Positions 1 through 7,703 of a stretch of DNA of 42,126 nt are shown here, piece after piece. Both the position numbers and the translations under genes were made by a program. The notes beneath the pieces are model-generated. The model did not search any database. It had not been told where the DNA came from and saw nothing but the letters and a program-made list of their open reading frames with translations. Position 1 is the first letter of the stretch; every line of letters begins with the position of its first letter. The stretch comes from Anaerolineae bacterium (GTDB taxonomy: Bacteria; Chloroflexota; Anaerolineae; B4-G1; SLSP01), in NCBI GenBank assembly GCA_026645815.1, contig JAPKMR010000033.1:1-42126 (forward strand). The letters run 5' to 3'.

Positions 1-2
1 GC

Positions 3-215
3 TTGGCTCCGCACGCGCCTACCAGCCAGTATCGCCACAATCGCACGGGTGAGGACAACGGCGACGCGCACCTCAAGCGCCAAGTAATGGGCCGGGAAGT
101 CGTTGTGGCAATAACCAACGGGCGGCTTGATTTCGGCCCGTGGGAGCAGATTTTCTACGGGGAGTTCGACGGCGCGCGGCGCAAGCGGGTGCTGGTGAAG
201 ATCATCGGAGAGTGA
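3..215 (+). CDS. YjbQ/UPF0047-family protein, C-terminal part (cut by window edge)
   Basis: The reading frame is open from the first bases, so the true start lies outside the window. The visible 70 residues match the C-terminal half of the YjbQ (UPF0047) family, some members of which have a secondary thiamine-phosphate synthase activity. Family landmarks are [16 protein letters not shown], with the conserved histidines and acidic residues, then [18 protein letters not shown] and the ending VKIIGE. The first visible codon is TTG, but it corresponds to a leucine inside the protein (compare ERLAPH in the next copy), so it should not be read as a start. A second copy of the same stretch follows 80 bp downstream. 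The in vivo role of this family is not settled. Confidence 0.85.
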   Translation: MAPHAPTSQYRHNRTGEDNGDAHLKRQVMGREVVVAITNGRLDFGPWEQIFYGEFDGARRKRVLVKIIGE

Positions 216-295
216 GGCCATCTCATATTCCTGTCATCTCGCCGTGAGCTCCACAGTCAGCGTGATGGTCGCTTTGCTGCAATTGAGGTACGCAC

Positions 296-580
296 GTGAC
301 CGCCAGCGTCTTCATCAACGACGACGAACCCGGCCTGCACCAGGACTACGACGATTGGCTGGAGCGCCTGGCGCCGCACGCACCCACCAGCCAGTACCAC
401 CACAACCGCACCGGCGAGGATAACGGCGACGCCCATCTCAAGCGTCAGGTCATGGGTCGAGAAGTCGTTGTGGCAGTGACCAACGGGCGCCTCGACTTTG
501 GTCCCTGGGAGCAAATCTTCTACGGCGAATTCGATGGCGGGCGCCGCAAACGTGTGCTCGTCAAGATTATCGGCGAGTAG
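296..580 (+). pseudogene. N-terminally truncated second YjbQ/UPF0047 copy
   Basis: The frame encodes 94 residues from a GTG at 296, running from [17 protein letters not shown] to the family ending VKIIGE. Full-length family members are about 135-140 residues, so roughly 45 N-terminal residues are missing. Only 80 bp separate it from the upstream copy, and the frame is stopped by TGA at 284-286, so a full-length second copy cannot fit. Over the shared 70 codons the two copies differ at about 38 nucleotides but only 3 amino acids, which points to long purifying selection on both before the truncation. A GAGG at 285-288 could still serve the GTG. Another frame reads [11 protein letters not shown] just upstream, possibly a frameshifted remnant of the missing part. 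It may be a decayed gene or a translated half-protein. Confidence 0.7.
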
Positions 581-605
581 CTTTCTTAAATCACAGGAGG
601 GCTAA

Positions 606-2204
606 ATGATGCGTGAACAGAGTACAGATATTCTGATCGTCGGCGGTGGCTTGGGCGGCGTGGCTGCGGCGCTCTCCGCGCTGCGCCTGGGTCGCAGGGT
701 CATCCTCACCGAAGCCACAGATTGGATTGGTGGGCAGCTCACCGCGCAGGCAGTCCCGCCTGATGAGCATCCCTGGATCGAGTCGCTAGGCTGCACGGGC
801 ACCTACCGCCTGCTGCGGGAGGGCATTCGCGATTATTACCGTCGCCACTACCCGCTGCTGCCTGCGGCGCGCGCCGACCCCCGTCTCAACCCGGGTCAGG
901 GCTGGGTCAGCCCTCTGTGCCACGAACCGCGTGTAGCCGTCGCGGTGCTGGAAGCGCAGCTCGCGCCCTATCGTGCGAGCCGGCAGCTGCAGGTGCTCCT
1001 GCGCCATCGTCCCATCGCTGCGGAAACCGGTGGCGACCGTGTGCGCGCCGTGACCCTGCTGGATGAGAGCACGGGTGGGGCGGTGACGATTGCCGCGCAC
1101 TACATCCTCGATGCCACGGAGCTCGGTGAGCTCCTGGAGCTCGCGCAGGTGGAACACGTCATCGGCTCCGAGAGCCAGCAGCAGACCGGTGAGCCTAATG
1201 CGCTGCCGGGCGCCGCGAATCCCTTGGACCAGCAAGCCGTCTCCTGGTGTTTTGCGCTGGATTATTTGCCCGATGAGGACCATACCATCGAGCAGCCCGA
1301 GGACTACGCCTTCTGGCGCAGCTATCAGGCGGATTTCTGGCCCGCGCCGCAGCTGAGTTGGACCGATGTGGACCCCGAAACACTCCTCACGCGCCATCGC
1401 GCGATTTTCAATGGACCTTCTGATCGTGTGCACGCCGAGGATTTCTGGCATTACCGCCGTATCTTCTATCGCCAGCACTATCCCCAGGGACTGTATCCGA
1501 GCGATATCACCCTGGTGAACTGGCCCCAGATTGACTACTGGTTGGGTCCACTGCTGGGCGTCTCCGCAGAGGAGGTACAGCGCAATCTGCGGGGCGCGCG
1601 CCAGTTGAGCCTCTCCATGCTCTATTGGATGCAGACGGAAGCGCCGCGCCTCGATGGCGGCTATGGCTACCGTGGACTGCGCCTGCGCCCCGATATCGTC
1701 GGCACCAGCGATGGCCTCGCCAAACACATCTACATCCGCGAAAGCCGCCGCATTCAGGCCGAGTTCACGGTCCTGGAGCAGCACGTCGGCGTCGAGGCGC
1801 GGGGGGCGTTGCGCGGGGCAGAGCAATTCTTCGATAGCGTGGGTATCGGCACTTACCGCATTGACCTGCACCCGAGCACCGGCTTGCGGACCTATGTGGA
1901 TATTCCGAGTTGGCCCTTCCAGATTCCCTTGGGGATGTTGCTGCCGGTGCGGGTCGAGAACCTGCTGCCGGCGTGCAAGAATGCCGGCGTCACCCACATC
2001 ACCAACGGCTGTTATCGCCTGCATCCGGTGGAATGGAATATCGGCGAGGCGGCGGGCGCCTTAGCCGCCACCTGTTTGGAGAAGGGCTTGACGCCCCGGC
2101 AGGTGCGCAACACCCCGGCGCATCTGGAGGATTTTCAAAACCTGCTGCGCCGGACCTTCCGCATTGACCTGGCATGGCCCGAGCCACGCATCACCTCGCG
2201 TTAA
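606..2204 (+). CDS. FAD-dependent oxidoreductase (FAD_oxidored family)
   Basis: This 532-residue protein opens with a Rossmann FAD-binding motif, [17 protein letters not shown] at about residues 9-25, followed by an acidic residue at the end of beta-2 and an IGGQLTAQ segment typical of this flavoprotein group. The C-terminal third carries a second family signature, [18 protein letters not shown], then the helix [13 protein letters not shown]. Family members oxidise unknown small substrates and are often found near carbohydrate genes; here a GH127-type glycosidase lies next door on the other strand. A strong AGGAGG at 596-601 precedes two consecutive ATG codons; the second, at 609, has the better spacing. 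No signal peptide is seen, so it is probably cytoplasmic. The exact substrate cannot be read from the sequence. Confidence 0.85.
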   Translation: MMREQSTDILIVGGGLGGVAAALSALRLGRRVILTEATDWIGGQLTAQAVPPDEHPWIESLGCTGTYRLLREGIRDYYRRHYPLLPAARADPRLNPGQGWVSPLCHEPRVAVAVLEAQLAPYRASRQLQVLLRHRPIAAETGGDRVRAVTLLDESTGGAVTIAAHYILDATELGELLELAQVEHVIGSESQQQTGEPNALPGAANPLDQQAVSWCFALDYLPDEDHTIEQPEDYAFWRSYQADFWPAPQLSWTDVDPETLLTRHRAIFNGPSDRVHAEDFWHYRRIFYRQHYPQGLYPSDITLVNWPQIDYWLGPLLGVSAEEVQRNLRGARQLSLSMLYWMQTEAPRLDGGYGYRGLRLRPDIVGTSDGLAKHIYIRESRRIQAEFTVLEQHVGVEARGALRGAEQFFDSVGIGTYRIDLHPSTGLRTYVDIPSWPFQIPLGMLLPVRVENLLPACKNAGVTHITNGCYRLHPVEWNIGEAAGALAATCLEKGLTPRQVRNTPAHLEDFQNLLRRTFRIDLAWPEPRITSR

Positions 2205-2227
2205 AACTAGCCCCTTTTATGGAAGAG

Positions 2228-2503
2228 ATTTTAGCAGGCGGGTGTATGAACTTTCAAAATTAATTGGGTAATAATGTCCCGGTCCAACTGCGCCACTTTG
2301 CGGCGGAAATCTCCCCCTTTTCGGTTTTTTGGCGACGCGGTACCCCGCGTCGCCAAAAAACCTCCAAAAACCAACCCCCCTCCCTCGCGTCTGCGCGGGG
2401 GAGGGGGGCAGGGGGGAGGGGGCGCCTTCAACGCGGTAATCCCAGGAAAAATCTCCTTATACCCAATCATTTTCTTAAACTTCAGTAACCCGCCTGCTAA
2501 AAT
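2228..2503. repeat. 276-bp imperfect inverted-repeat element (MITE-like) filling the 340-bp gap
   Basis: The gap between the FAD gene and the GH127 gene holds no credible ORF. Its ends are a perfect 16-bp inverted repeat (ATTTTAGCAGGCGGGT at 2228-2243 and its complement at 2488-2503). A second inverted pair, ATTGGGTA at 2263-2270 and TACCCAAT at 2460-2467, lies symmetrically inside, and the stretches between the pairs also match partly, giving imperfect arms of about 43 bp. The interior contains a 40-bp palindrome (2323-2362) and a C-rich/G-rich hairpin (2375-2408, 10-bp arms). The two genes converge here, so a transcript-ending role is also possible, but the paired outer ends look like a small inverted-repeat element. 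Confidence 0.6.
2323..2362. repeat. Perfect 18-bp-arm palindrome, copy 1 of the hairpin family
   Basis: Arms 2323-2340 and 2345-2362 are exact reverse complements around a 4-base loop TACC. The arm reads GGTTTTTTGGCGACGCGG: a T-run first, then a GC core. The T-run therefore precedes the GC stem and an A-run follows it, unlike an intrinsic terminator on either strand. Related palindromes with other core sequences lie near 4687, 7501, 14741, 20674, 36623 and 36677. Confidence 0.85.
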
Positions 2504-2544
2504 TACTCAAGAGACTGATCCAGTCCCATACCTCAGGGGGATTC

Positions 2545-4554
2545 TTAACCCCGTGGAAATACCGTCAACCGCAACAGCGTCGCGCCATACGGAATCAGCG
2601 TGATTTCCTCGACGTCGTCGCTCAGCCGGTCCGCCAGGCTTTGCGGGTCCGGCAACGGCGGCGTGAAGGTGAAATCACCCTCGATGCTGCGTAGTCCGCG
2701 CCGGAATTCCCCTGCCTCAGTCCAGTGCCCGAACTGCCGGATGCGTTTCTGCCGCACCGTGCGCCAACCGCGCACCCGGCGCGCTTTCACGCGCACGGTG
2801 AAGGCTGGATTGGCAGCATCGAGGGGGTCCTGGCACTCCGGATTCCATTCCACCCGCAGGTCCTGCAGTGAGGCTTCGTCCACGCACAGCGCATAAGCCC
2901 ACGGTCCGGCGGGGGTCAAATTCCATGCCGGGAACTCCGGCTTGCTGACCGCCGGGCGGGGTTCGTAACCCTCGCCGAGTGTTGCCTGGCGTTGCAATGT
3001 GGTCGAATTCTCGCCCTCAACCTCCGCGTGTGTGGGAATCGGGAAGGCGAGCGTCAGCGGTCCATAGCTCAGGCTTATGCCTCCCGCCTCCCAGGTGTGC
3101 AATTGCAGCGCAAAGGGCAGCTCGAGCCTGATCACGTCGCCAGCGTGCCATTCCCGCTCCAGGGTGCAGAACGTCCCCGGTGGTAGCGCTGCCTCTAAGG
3201 CTTCCCCATTGAGGAGCACCCGTGCCTGAGTACACCATGCCGGAATGCGCATCACAAAGGGGAAGGTTGCCGCGGTTGCCGGTTCCAGGTTGAATTCGAT
3301 GGCTTGCTCGAAGGGATAGCGTGTGCGTGCGGTCACCGTGACCGGCGTTTCGGCTGCGCCTGCGGTGCTGTGCAGCGTTCCAGGTCCGTACAACGCCGCT
3401 ACAATGCCGTCATCGGGCGTTCGCAGCCACATGCGGGAGACATAATTGGGCATAGCGCGGTGTACGTTGCCGGGGCAACACTGCACCTCGTGATCTGGGC
3501 GGTAGCTCATCCAGTTCAGCCCGTGCATGAAGAGATTGTGATTCGAAGTGCTGGTCGCCAGCACCTGATTGAGGCAGGAGAAATACTGCAGGGCGCGGAA
3601 ATCCTTGGTGATGGCGCCCGGTAAGGCGTTGAAGAGCACCTGTTCGATGCGGTCGGCGTAGCGCGCCTCCCCCGTGGCTTGAAGCAGATAGCTGAGCGCC
3701 AGGGTATAGTCGGTGATATCACAGGTCTCGTGTAGTTCGCGCGCGCCTTTGCCCCGGATGTGCTCCGAGCAGGAGTGCAAGCCATCCGCGAGCAGTGCTT
3801 GCTCGTCGAGTTTGGCATATCCATGCACAACCGCGTCCAGATACTCCACTTTGCCCGTCGCGCAATAGAGCACGGCAGCAAGTTTGGCGATTTCGTTGAA
3901 GGTGACGCCGTGCTCGGTAAGTGCTTTATCCGAAGCGAGCGTCTGCAGCGCGCAATCGTGTTCGGGCCACAGCGCATTGAAGCGCGCATATAACGTCTCC
4001 GCCATCTCCAGCAGGTCGGATTGCCCCGTCTCCCGGTACAGCGCGAGCAGAATTTCCACGCCGGTCACATCGCGATCCCAGCCCATGGGATGCGGCATGG
4101 CGCGATAGTGCCGGACAAGAGCTTCCAGATAATGCGCATCGCCACTGATTTCGTATTGCGCCAGCACGGCGCGGAAGAACACCGCGTGGGGCCAACGGTC
4201 CTTCGCGCGCATATGCTCCGGTCCGATGAAGCCATCCTCGCCGGCGTGCTCTACCGCAAAGTCTACCTCGCTCAGCGCTTTATCGTAGAGCTCCGTATCA
4301 CCAATCAAATAACCGCACTTCAGAGCGCCATCAATCCAATAAGCCGTTTGCTCGTAAGGCCACCACGTGCCGTAGGAACCTTTCAGGTCGTCTTCCTGAC
4401 TACCCCAGAACGCGGTGCCATAGGGATACGCCGAGACCTCCACATTGCCGGTAAGCCCCGTGGCTTGGCGCTTGAGAAATTCCTTTAACCATCCGCCAGG
4501 GTGCATGCTCTTCAAGCGCAACGGTTCAAAACGGGAGAATGGAAACCTGTGCAT
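2545..4554 (-). CDS. Beta-L-arabinofuranosidase-like glycoside hydrolase, GH127 (DUF1680)
   Basis: The 669-residue protein matches the GH127 family, which releases beta-L-arabinofuranose from plant-type glycans using a cysteine nucleophile held by zinc. The N-terminal helical domain has the family segment GTWWPYEQTAYWIDGALK (about residues 62-79). The catalytic features line up: Glu264 in CSEHIRG as acid/base candidate, Glu276 and Cys278 in HETCDITDY, and Cys359-Cys360 in VQCCPGNVHRAMPNY. A beta-sandwich C-terminal part follows. There is no signal peptide, suggesting action on imported oligosaccharides. The start ATG has AAGGAGC upstream and a promoter with TTGTAA and TACAAT boxes. No transporter or other sugar gene adjoins it on this strand. 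Substrate specificity within GH127/GH146 is not certain. Confidence 0.88.
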   Translation of the reverse strand: MHRFPFSRFEPLRLKSMHPGGWLKEFLKRQATGLTGNVEVSAYPYGTAFWGSQEDDLKGSYGTWWPYEQTAYWIDGALKCGYLIGDTELYDKALSEVDFAVEHAGEDGFIGPEHMRAKDRWPHAVFFRAVLAQYEISGDAHYLEALVRHYRAMPHPMGWDRDVTGVEILLALYRETGQSDLLEMAETLYARFNALWPEHDCALQTLASDKALTEHGVTFNEIAKLAAVLYCATGKVEYLDAVVHGYAKLDEQALLADGLHSCSEHIRGKGARELHETCDITDYTLALSYLLQATGEARYADRIEQVLFNALPGAITKDFRALQYFSCLNQVLATSTSNHNLFMHGLNWMSYRPDHEVQCCPGNVHRAMPNYVSRMWLRTPDDGIVAALYGPGTLHSTAGAAETPVTVTARTRYPFEQAIEFNLEPATAATFPFVMRIPAWCTQARVLLNGEALEAALPPGTFCTLEREWHAGDVIRLELPFALQLHTWEAGGISLSYGPLTLAFPIPTHAEVEGENSTTLQRQATLGEGYEPRPAVSKPEFPAWNLTPAGPWAYALCVDEASLQDLRVEWNPECQDPLDAANPAFTVRVKARRVRGWRTVRQKRIRQFGHWTEAGEFRRGLRSIEGDFTFTPPLPDPQSLADRLSDDVEEITLIPYGATLLRLTVFPRG

Positions 4555-4590
4555 AGTGCCGCTCCTTCAGAAAACTCTGGATAGAAAGTG

Positions 4591-4619
4591 ATTGTACTCC
4601 GGCTTGGCGCTTTTTACAA
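4591..4619 (-). promoter_or_regulatory. Sigma-70-type promoter of the GH127 gene
   Basis: On the minus strand TTGTAA (4614-4619) and TACAAT (4591-4596) are separated by 17 bases. The -10 box lies about 37 bases upstream of the ATG at 4554. Confidence 0.55.
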
Positions 4620-4637
4620 TTCCCTTAGGTAGGGCAA

Positions 4638-4649
4638 ATAACCGGTTAT
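4638..4649. promoter_or_regulatory. 12-bp perfect palindrome, candidate LacI-type operator
   Basis: ATAACCGGTTAT is self-complementary and centred on CG, as are operators of the LacI/GalR family. It lies about 19 bp upstream of the -35 box of the GH127 promoter. No LacI-family gene is present in the window, so the regulator would be elsewhere. Confidence 0.4.
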
Positions 4650-4686
4650 CGGGCGCCTCATGCAAAATGCCTGGTTTGATAAGAGA

Positions 4687-4725
4687 GTGTTTTTGGCGCC
4701 GCGCGAAGCGCGGCGCCAAAAACAC
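4687..4725. repeat. Perfect 18-bp-arm palindrome, copy 2 of the hairpin family
   Basis: Arms 4687-4704 and 4708-4725 are exact complements around loop GAA. The left arm is GTGTTTTTGGCGCCGCGC. It is preceded by TGCCTGGTTTGATAAGAGA, resembling heads at 20651 and 36600, and followed by A6, GATCCTCTTCGTCTG and TTTGCACAACCTC, a tail also seen after the copy at 14741. Confidence 0.85.
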
Positions 4726-4759
4726 AAAAAAGATCCTCTTCGTCTGTTTGCACAACCTC

Positions 4760-4788
4760 TTGGGGGCTTTGCCTTTTCGTACTATACT
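4760..4788 (+). promoter_or_regulatory. Promoter of the amidase gene
   Basis: TTGGGG (4760-4765) and TATACT (4783-4788) are 17 bases apart, 46 bases before the amidase ATG. The -35 box abuts the tail of the palindrome element just upstream. Confidence 0.45.
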
Positions 4789-4834
4789 TACCAGTGAATT
4801 TGCCATCACTTTCATCACTTAGGGGAGGTTTTCT

Positions 4835-6523
4835 ATGCCCACGAACACCGCTTACGACCTGAAATCCGTTAAACTACCCTATCTCTCAGGTTTCACCCTC
4901 AAAGCCTTTGTCGCTCTTCTAGAGGGACCGCTGGGCGGTCTGCTGATTCCTAGCCTGCTGCAAAGCGCGGGAGTAACTCACCTGCGTGGCTTGCACTTCG
5001 ATGAACCGCCTACCAACTTCCCCATTCATTACGTGGGGACCCCCGCCCCTGCGGATGCGCGGATTGCTGTGGCGGAGGACTGGTCTCACAGTCCCTCATT
5101 GCGCCCCGGCTTTCGCTTTGCCAGCGCCATGGATTACGTGGCGGCGTATCGCAGCGGCGCCATCTCTCCGGAGGAGGTGGCGCAGCAGGTGCTGGCGGCG
5201 ATTGAGTCCAGCAACGCCGCTGACCCACCTCTGCGGGCCATCATCAATGTCATACCGGAGGAGCTTCTGCGCCTTGCCCGCGAATCGGCGCAGCGTTACC
5301 GGGAGGGGTGCCCGCGCGGACCCCTGGATGGTGTGCCGGTGGCAGTCAAGGATGAAGTGGATATGCTGCCCTATCCCACCACTGTGGGAACGGCATTCCT
5401 GGGCCAGGCGCCCGTGACCGAGGATGCGACGGTCGTCGCCCGCTTCCGCGCTGCCGGAGCCTTACTGATCGGCAAAGCTAACATGCACGAGATTGGCATC
5501 GGCGTGACCGGCTTGAATCCCCATCACGGCACCGCGCGCAATCCCTACAATCCGGCGCATTATACGGGCGGCAGCTCCAGCGGCGCTGCTGCGGCGGTCG
5601 CGGCGGGCTTGTGCCCCATCGCCATCGGCGCGGATGGCGGCGGTTCGATCCGCATTCCCTCGGCGTTCTGCGGCGTGGTGGGCTTGAAACCCACCTACGG
5701 GCGCGTGAGCGAATTCGGCGCTGCACCCTTGGATTGGAGTATCGCCCACATCGGTCCCCTTGCCGCCAGTGTCGCCGATGCGGCGCTGGGATATGCGTTC
5801 ATGGCAGGCCCCGATGCGAAAGATGCGAACTCCCTGCTGCAACCCGCGCCCACGCTTGAGGGTTGGCATCAGCCGGAGCTTCAGAACTTGCGGATTGGGG
5901 TGTTCTGGCCCTGGTTCCGCCATGCCACCGCCGAAGTCGTGACCGCTTGCGAGGCGCTGCTCAAACAATTCGAGGGTTTCGGCGCGCAACTTCGCGAGGT
6001 GGTGATTCCGGACCTGGAAGCGGCGCGTGTGGCGCACGTCATCACCATTGCCACCGAGATGGCGCAAGCCATGGACCGCTTCCACGCTGAACACCACCGC
6101 CAGCACGGGCTGGATGTGCGCACCAATCTCACCCTCGCGCGCGCCTTCACCTCCATGGATTACGTCAAGGCGCAGCGGGTGCGCACGCGGCTCATTGCGC
6201 ACTTCCGCAAGGCTTTTGAGAGTGTGGATGTGATCGTGACCCCGACCACGGGCCTGGCAGCGCCTGCCATCCCTGCCAGCGCCTTGCCCGCTGGCGATTC
6301 CGACCTCACTACTCTCACCGAGATTATGCGCTTTGCCACGCCCGCTAACCTGACCGGCTTACCGGCGATTTCCTTCCCTGCTGGCTACACGCCCCAGGGT
6401 TTGCCCGTCGGCATGCAGGCGATAGGTCGTGCCTGGGATGAGGTTACCCTGCTGCGCCTGGCGCTGGCGGCGGAGAACCTGGTCGAGCGCCAGCTGCCCA
6501 AAGTCCATTTCCGGTTGCTCTGA
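4835..6523 (+). CDS. Amidase, amidase-signature family with N-terminal extension
   Basis: The 562-residue protein is an amidase-signature hydrolase, a family that cleaves carboxylic amides with a Ser-cis-Ser-Lys triad. The catalytic lysine is Lys172 in VPVAVKDEVDM. The glycine/serine loop is GGSSSGAAAAVAAG (245-258) with the cis-serine, and the nucleophile is predicted as Ser271 in GADGGGSIRIPSAFCG. The first ~95 residues form an extra domain with FEATURES-poor sequence including LEGPLGGLLIPSLLQ, somewhat like the N-terminal region of fatty-acid-amide-hydrolase-type amidases; that comparison is from memory. Start ATG follows GGGGAGG closely. It is monocistronic, since the next gene is 144 bp away with its own strong ribosome binding site. 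It is not GatA, as no gatB or gatC neighbours exist. The substrate is unknown. Confidence 0.88.
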   Translation: MPTNTAYDLKSVKLPYLSGFTLKAFVALLEGPLGGLLIPSLLQSAGVTHLRGLHFDEPPTNFPIHYVGTPAPADARIAVAEDWSHSPSLRPGFRFASAMDYVAAYRSGAISPEEVAQQVLAAIESSNAADPPLRAIINVIPEELLRLARESAQRYREGCPRGPLDGVPVAVKDEVDMLPYPTTVGTAFLGQAPVTEDATVVARFRAAGALLIGKANMHEIGIGVTGLNPHHGTARNPYNPAHYTGGSSSGAAAAVAAGLCPIAIGADGGGSIRIPSAFCGVVGLKPTYGRVSEFGAAPLDWSIAHIGPLAASVADAALGYAFMAGPDAKDANSLLQPAPTLEGWHQPELQNLRIGVFWPWFRHATAEVVTACEALLKQFEGFGAQLREVVIPDLEAARVAHVITIATEMAQAMDRFHAEHHRQHGLDVRTNLTLARAFTSMDYVKAQRVRTRLIAHFRKAFESVDVIVTPTTGLAAPAIPASALPAGDSDLTTLTEIMRFATPANLTGLPAISFPAGYTPQGLPVGMQAIGRAWDEVTLLRLALAAENLVERQLPKVHFRLL

Positions 6524-6570
6524 GCCACAGCGGGAGCGGACCTCAGCAATTTTGCCGTTCTATCTCTGAA

Positions 6571-6600
6571 CCCCTTTCGCCACGCCGAGTGGAGAAGGGG
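6571..6600. repeat. Intergenic hairpin between amidase and dapF-like gene
   Basis: CCCCTT and AAGGGG outer arms enclose an inner CCAC/GTGG stem with loop GCCGA. No T-run follows on the plus strand, so it is not a clear terminator. Confidence 0.4.
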
Positions 6601-6667
6601 TAGAGGGACGAGGTAGTCTTGCGCCTTTGCGCGAGAGGGATTTCCCGTTTTCGAAGGAGCGACTGCG

Positions 6668-7504
6668 ATGCGCTATCTCAAATATCACGCCCTGGGCAAT
6701 GATTACATTGTCCTACCTCCGGCGCTCGATGAGGCGCCGCCTGCTGTTGAAACGGTGCGCCGCATCTGCCATCGCCACTACGGCGTCGGCTCTGATGGGA
6801 TTCTGTACGGTCCTTTGACGAGTGCCTCTTGCGATTTCGCCTTGCGCATCTTCAATCCTGATGGTAGCGAGGCCGAAAAGAGCGGCAACGGCTTGCGCAT
6901 TTTTGCGCGTTCTCTGTACGATGCTGGTCTGGTAAGCGCTGCGCCCTTCTCGGTCGAAACTCGCGGCGGGCGGGTCACGTGCCAGATTTTGCAGAGTGGT
7001 CGCGTGGTCACCGTTCAGATGGGGGAAGTCAGCTTCCATAGCGGGCGCATCCCGGTCGCCGGTCCTCCGCGCGAGGTTCTGAATGAAGACCTGCTCCTGG
7101 AGGGTAAGTCCTTCAAATTCTGCGCTGCCACCGTGGGCAATCCCCACTGTGTTGTGCTTGTTCCTGACCCCTCGCCCGCCATAACCCTGCATTATGGGCC
7201 GCTGATCGAGCACGACCCCCGCTTCCCGAACCGCACCAATGTCCAGTTCATGCAGGTGCTAGACCGCAGAAACATCCGCATCGAAATCTGGGAGCGTGGC
7301 GCGGGCTACACCCTTGCTTCAGGTAGCAGTTCTACAGCGGCGGCAGCTGTCGCGCACCGTTTGGGGAAATGCGATGCGGATATCACCGTGCACATGCCGG
7401 GCGGCGCCCTGAATATCCAGTTCGCGGATGGCTTTCATGCCACCATGACCGGACCCGTCGTCAAAATCTGCGAAGGCGTGCTGGATAATGAGTTACTGGT
7501 GTGA
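6668..7504 (+). CDS. DapF-family epimerase with both catalytic Cys replaced by Ser
   Basis: The 278-residue protein has the length and two-lobed layout of diaminopimelate epimerase, which interconverts LL- and meso-diaminopimelate for lysine and peptidoglycan. Landmarks are YHALGNDYIVL (6-16), NPDGSEAEKSGNGLRIFAR (63-81), VGNPHCVVLV (156-165) and ERGAGYTLASGSSSTAAAA (209-227). In characterised DapF the two catalytic bases are cysteines in the motifs CGNG and CGTG; here these positions read Ser72 and Ser218. The protein may be a DapF variant that uses serine, a racemase/isomerase of the same fold (PrpF, proline racemase-like) with another chemistry, or inactive. AAGGAG precedes the ATG by 9 bases. 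The stop codon overlaps a palindrome that starts at 7501. Confidence 0.85.
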   Translation: MRYLKYHALGNDYIVLPPALDEAPPAVETVRRICHRHYGVGSDGILYGPLTSASCDFALRIFNPDGSEAEKSGNGLRIFARSLYDAGLVSAAPFSVETRGGRVTCQILQSGRVVTVQMGEVSFHSGRIPVAGPPREVLNEDLLLEGKSFKFCAATVGNPHCVVLVPDPSPAITLHYGPLIEHDPRFPNRTNVQFMQVLDRRNIRIEIWERGAGYTLASGSSSTAAAAVAHRLGKCDADITVHMPGGALNIQFADGFHATMTGPVVKICEGVLDNELLV

Positions 7505-7642
7505 TTTTCGTGGTGAGGCGCAGCCCCGTTCACGAAAATCACAAAAAACCATCCTCTGCGTCTCTTTGGCGCGTCAAAGTGTCTAAACGCATGGTCTCAC
7601 CAATCTGAGCTCTGAACTTCCCAGTAATTTGACCTATATCCT
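7501..7642 (+). repeat. Hairpin-family copy 3 with ~90-bp conserved tail
   Basis: Arms GTGATTTTCGTG (7501-7512) and its exact complement (7531-7542) enclose a decayed core. Reverse-complemented, the whole hairpin resembles copy 7 at 36677. The tail from 7551 (CCTCTGCGTCTCTTTGGCGC onward) matches 36722-36812 at about 90%. The arm overlaps the stop codon of the dapF-like gene. Confidence 0.8.
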
Positions 7643-7657
7643 ACTCTCAACTGTCTA

Positions 7658-7685
7658 TTGACATCCTGTCAGCAGCTGTTATACT
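7658..7685 (+). promoter_or_regulatory. Strong promoter of the PadR-NifX gene with overlapping inverted repeat
   Basis: TTGACA (7658-7663) and TATACT (7680-7685) are 16 bases apart, followed by GGAGG (7694-7698) and the ATG at 7704. TGACA-TCC-TGTCA at 7659-7671 is a perfect inverted repeat covering the -35 box, well placed as an autoregulatory PadR operator. Confidence 0.65.
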
Positions 7686-7703
7686 TTTTCTTGGAGGTTT
7701 ATC

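Noticed and set aside
786..2024. 412-residue minus-strand ORF inside the FAD oxidoreductase
   Set aside because: Shadow of a high-GC gene: no ribosome binding site, no recognisable motif.
5462..6202. 246-residue minus-strand ORF inside the amidase
   Set aside because: Shadow frame with no motif.
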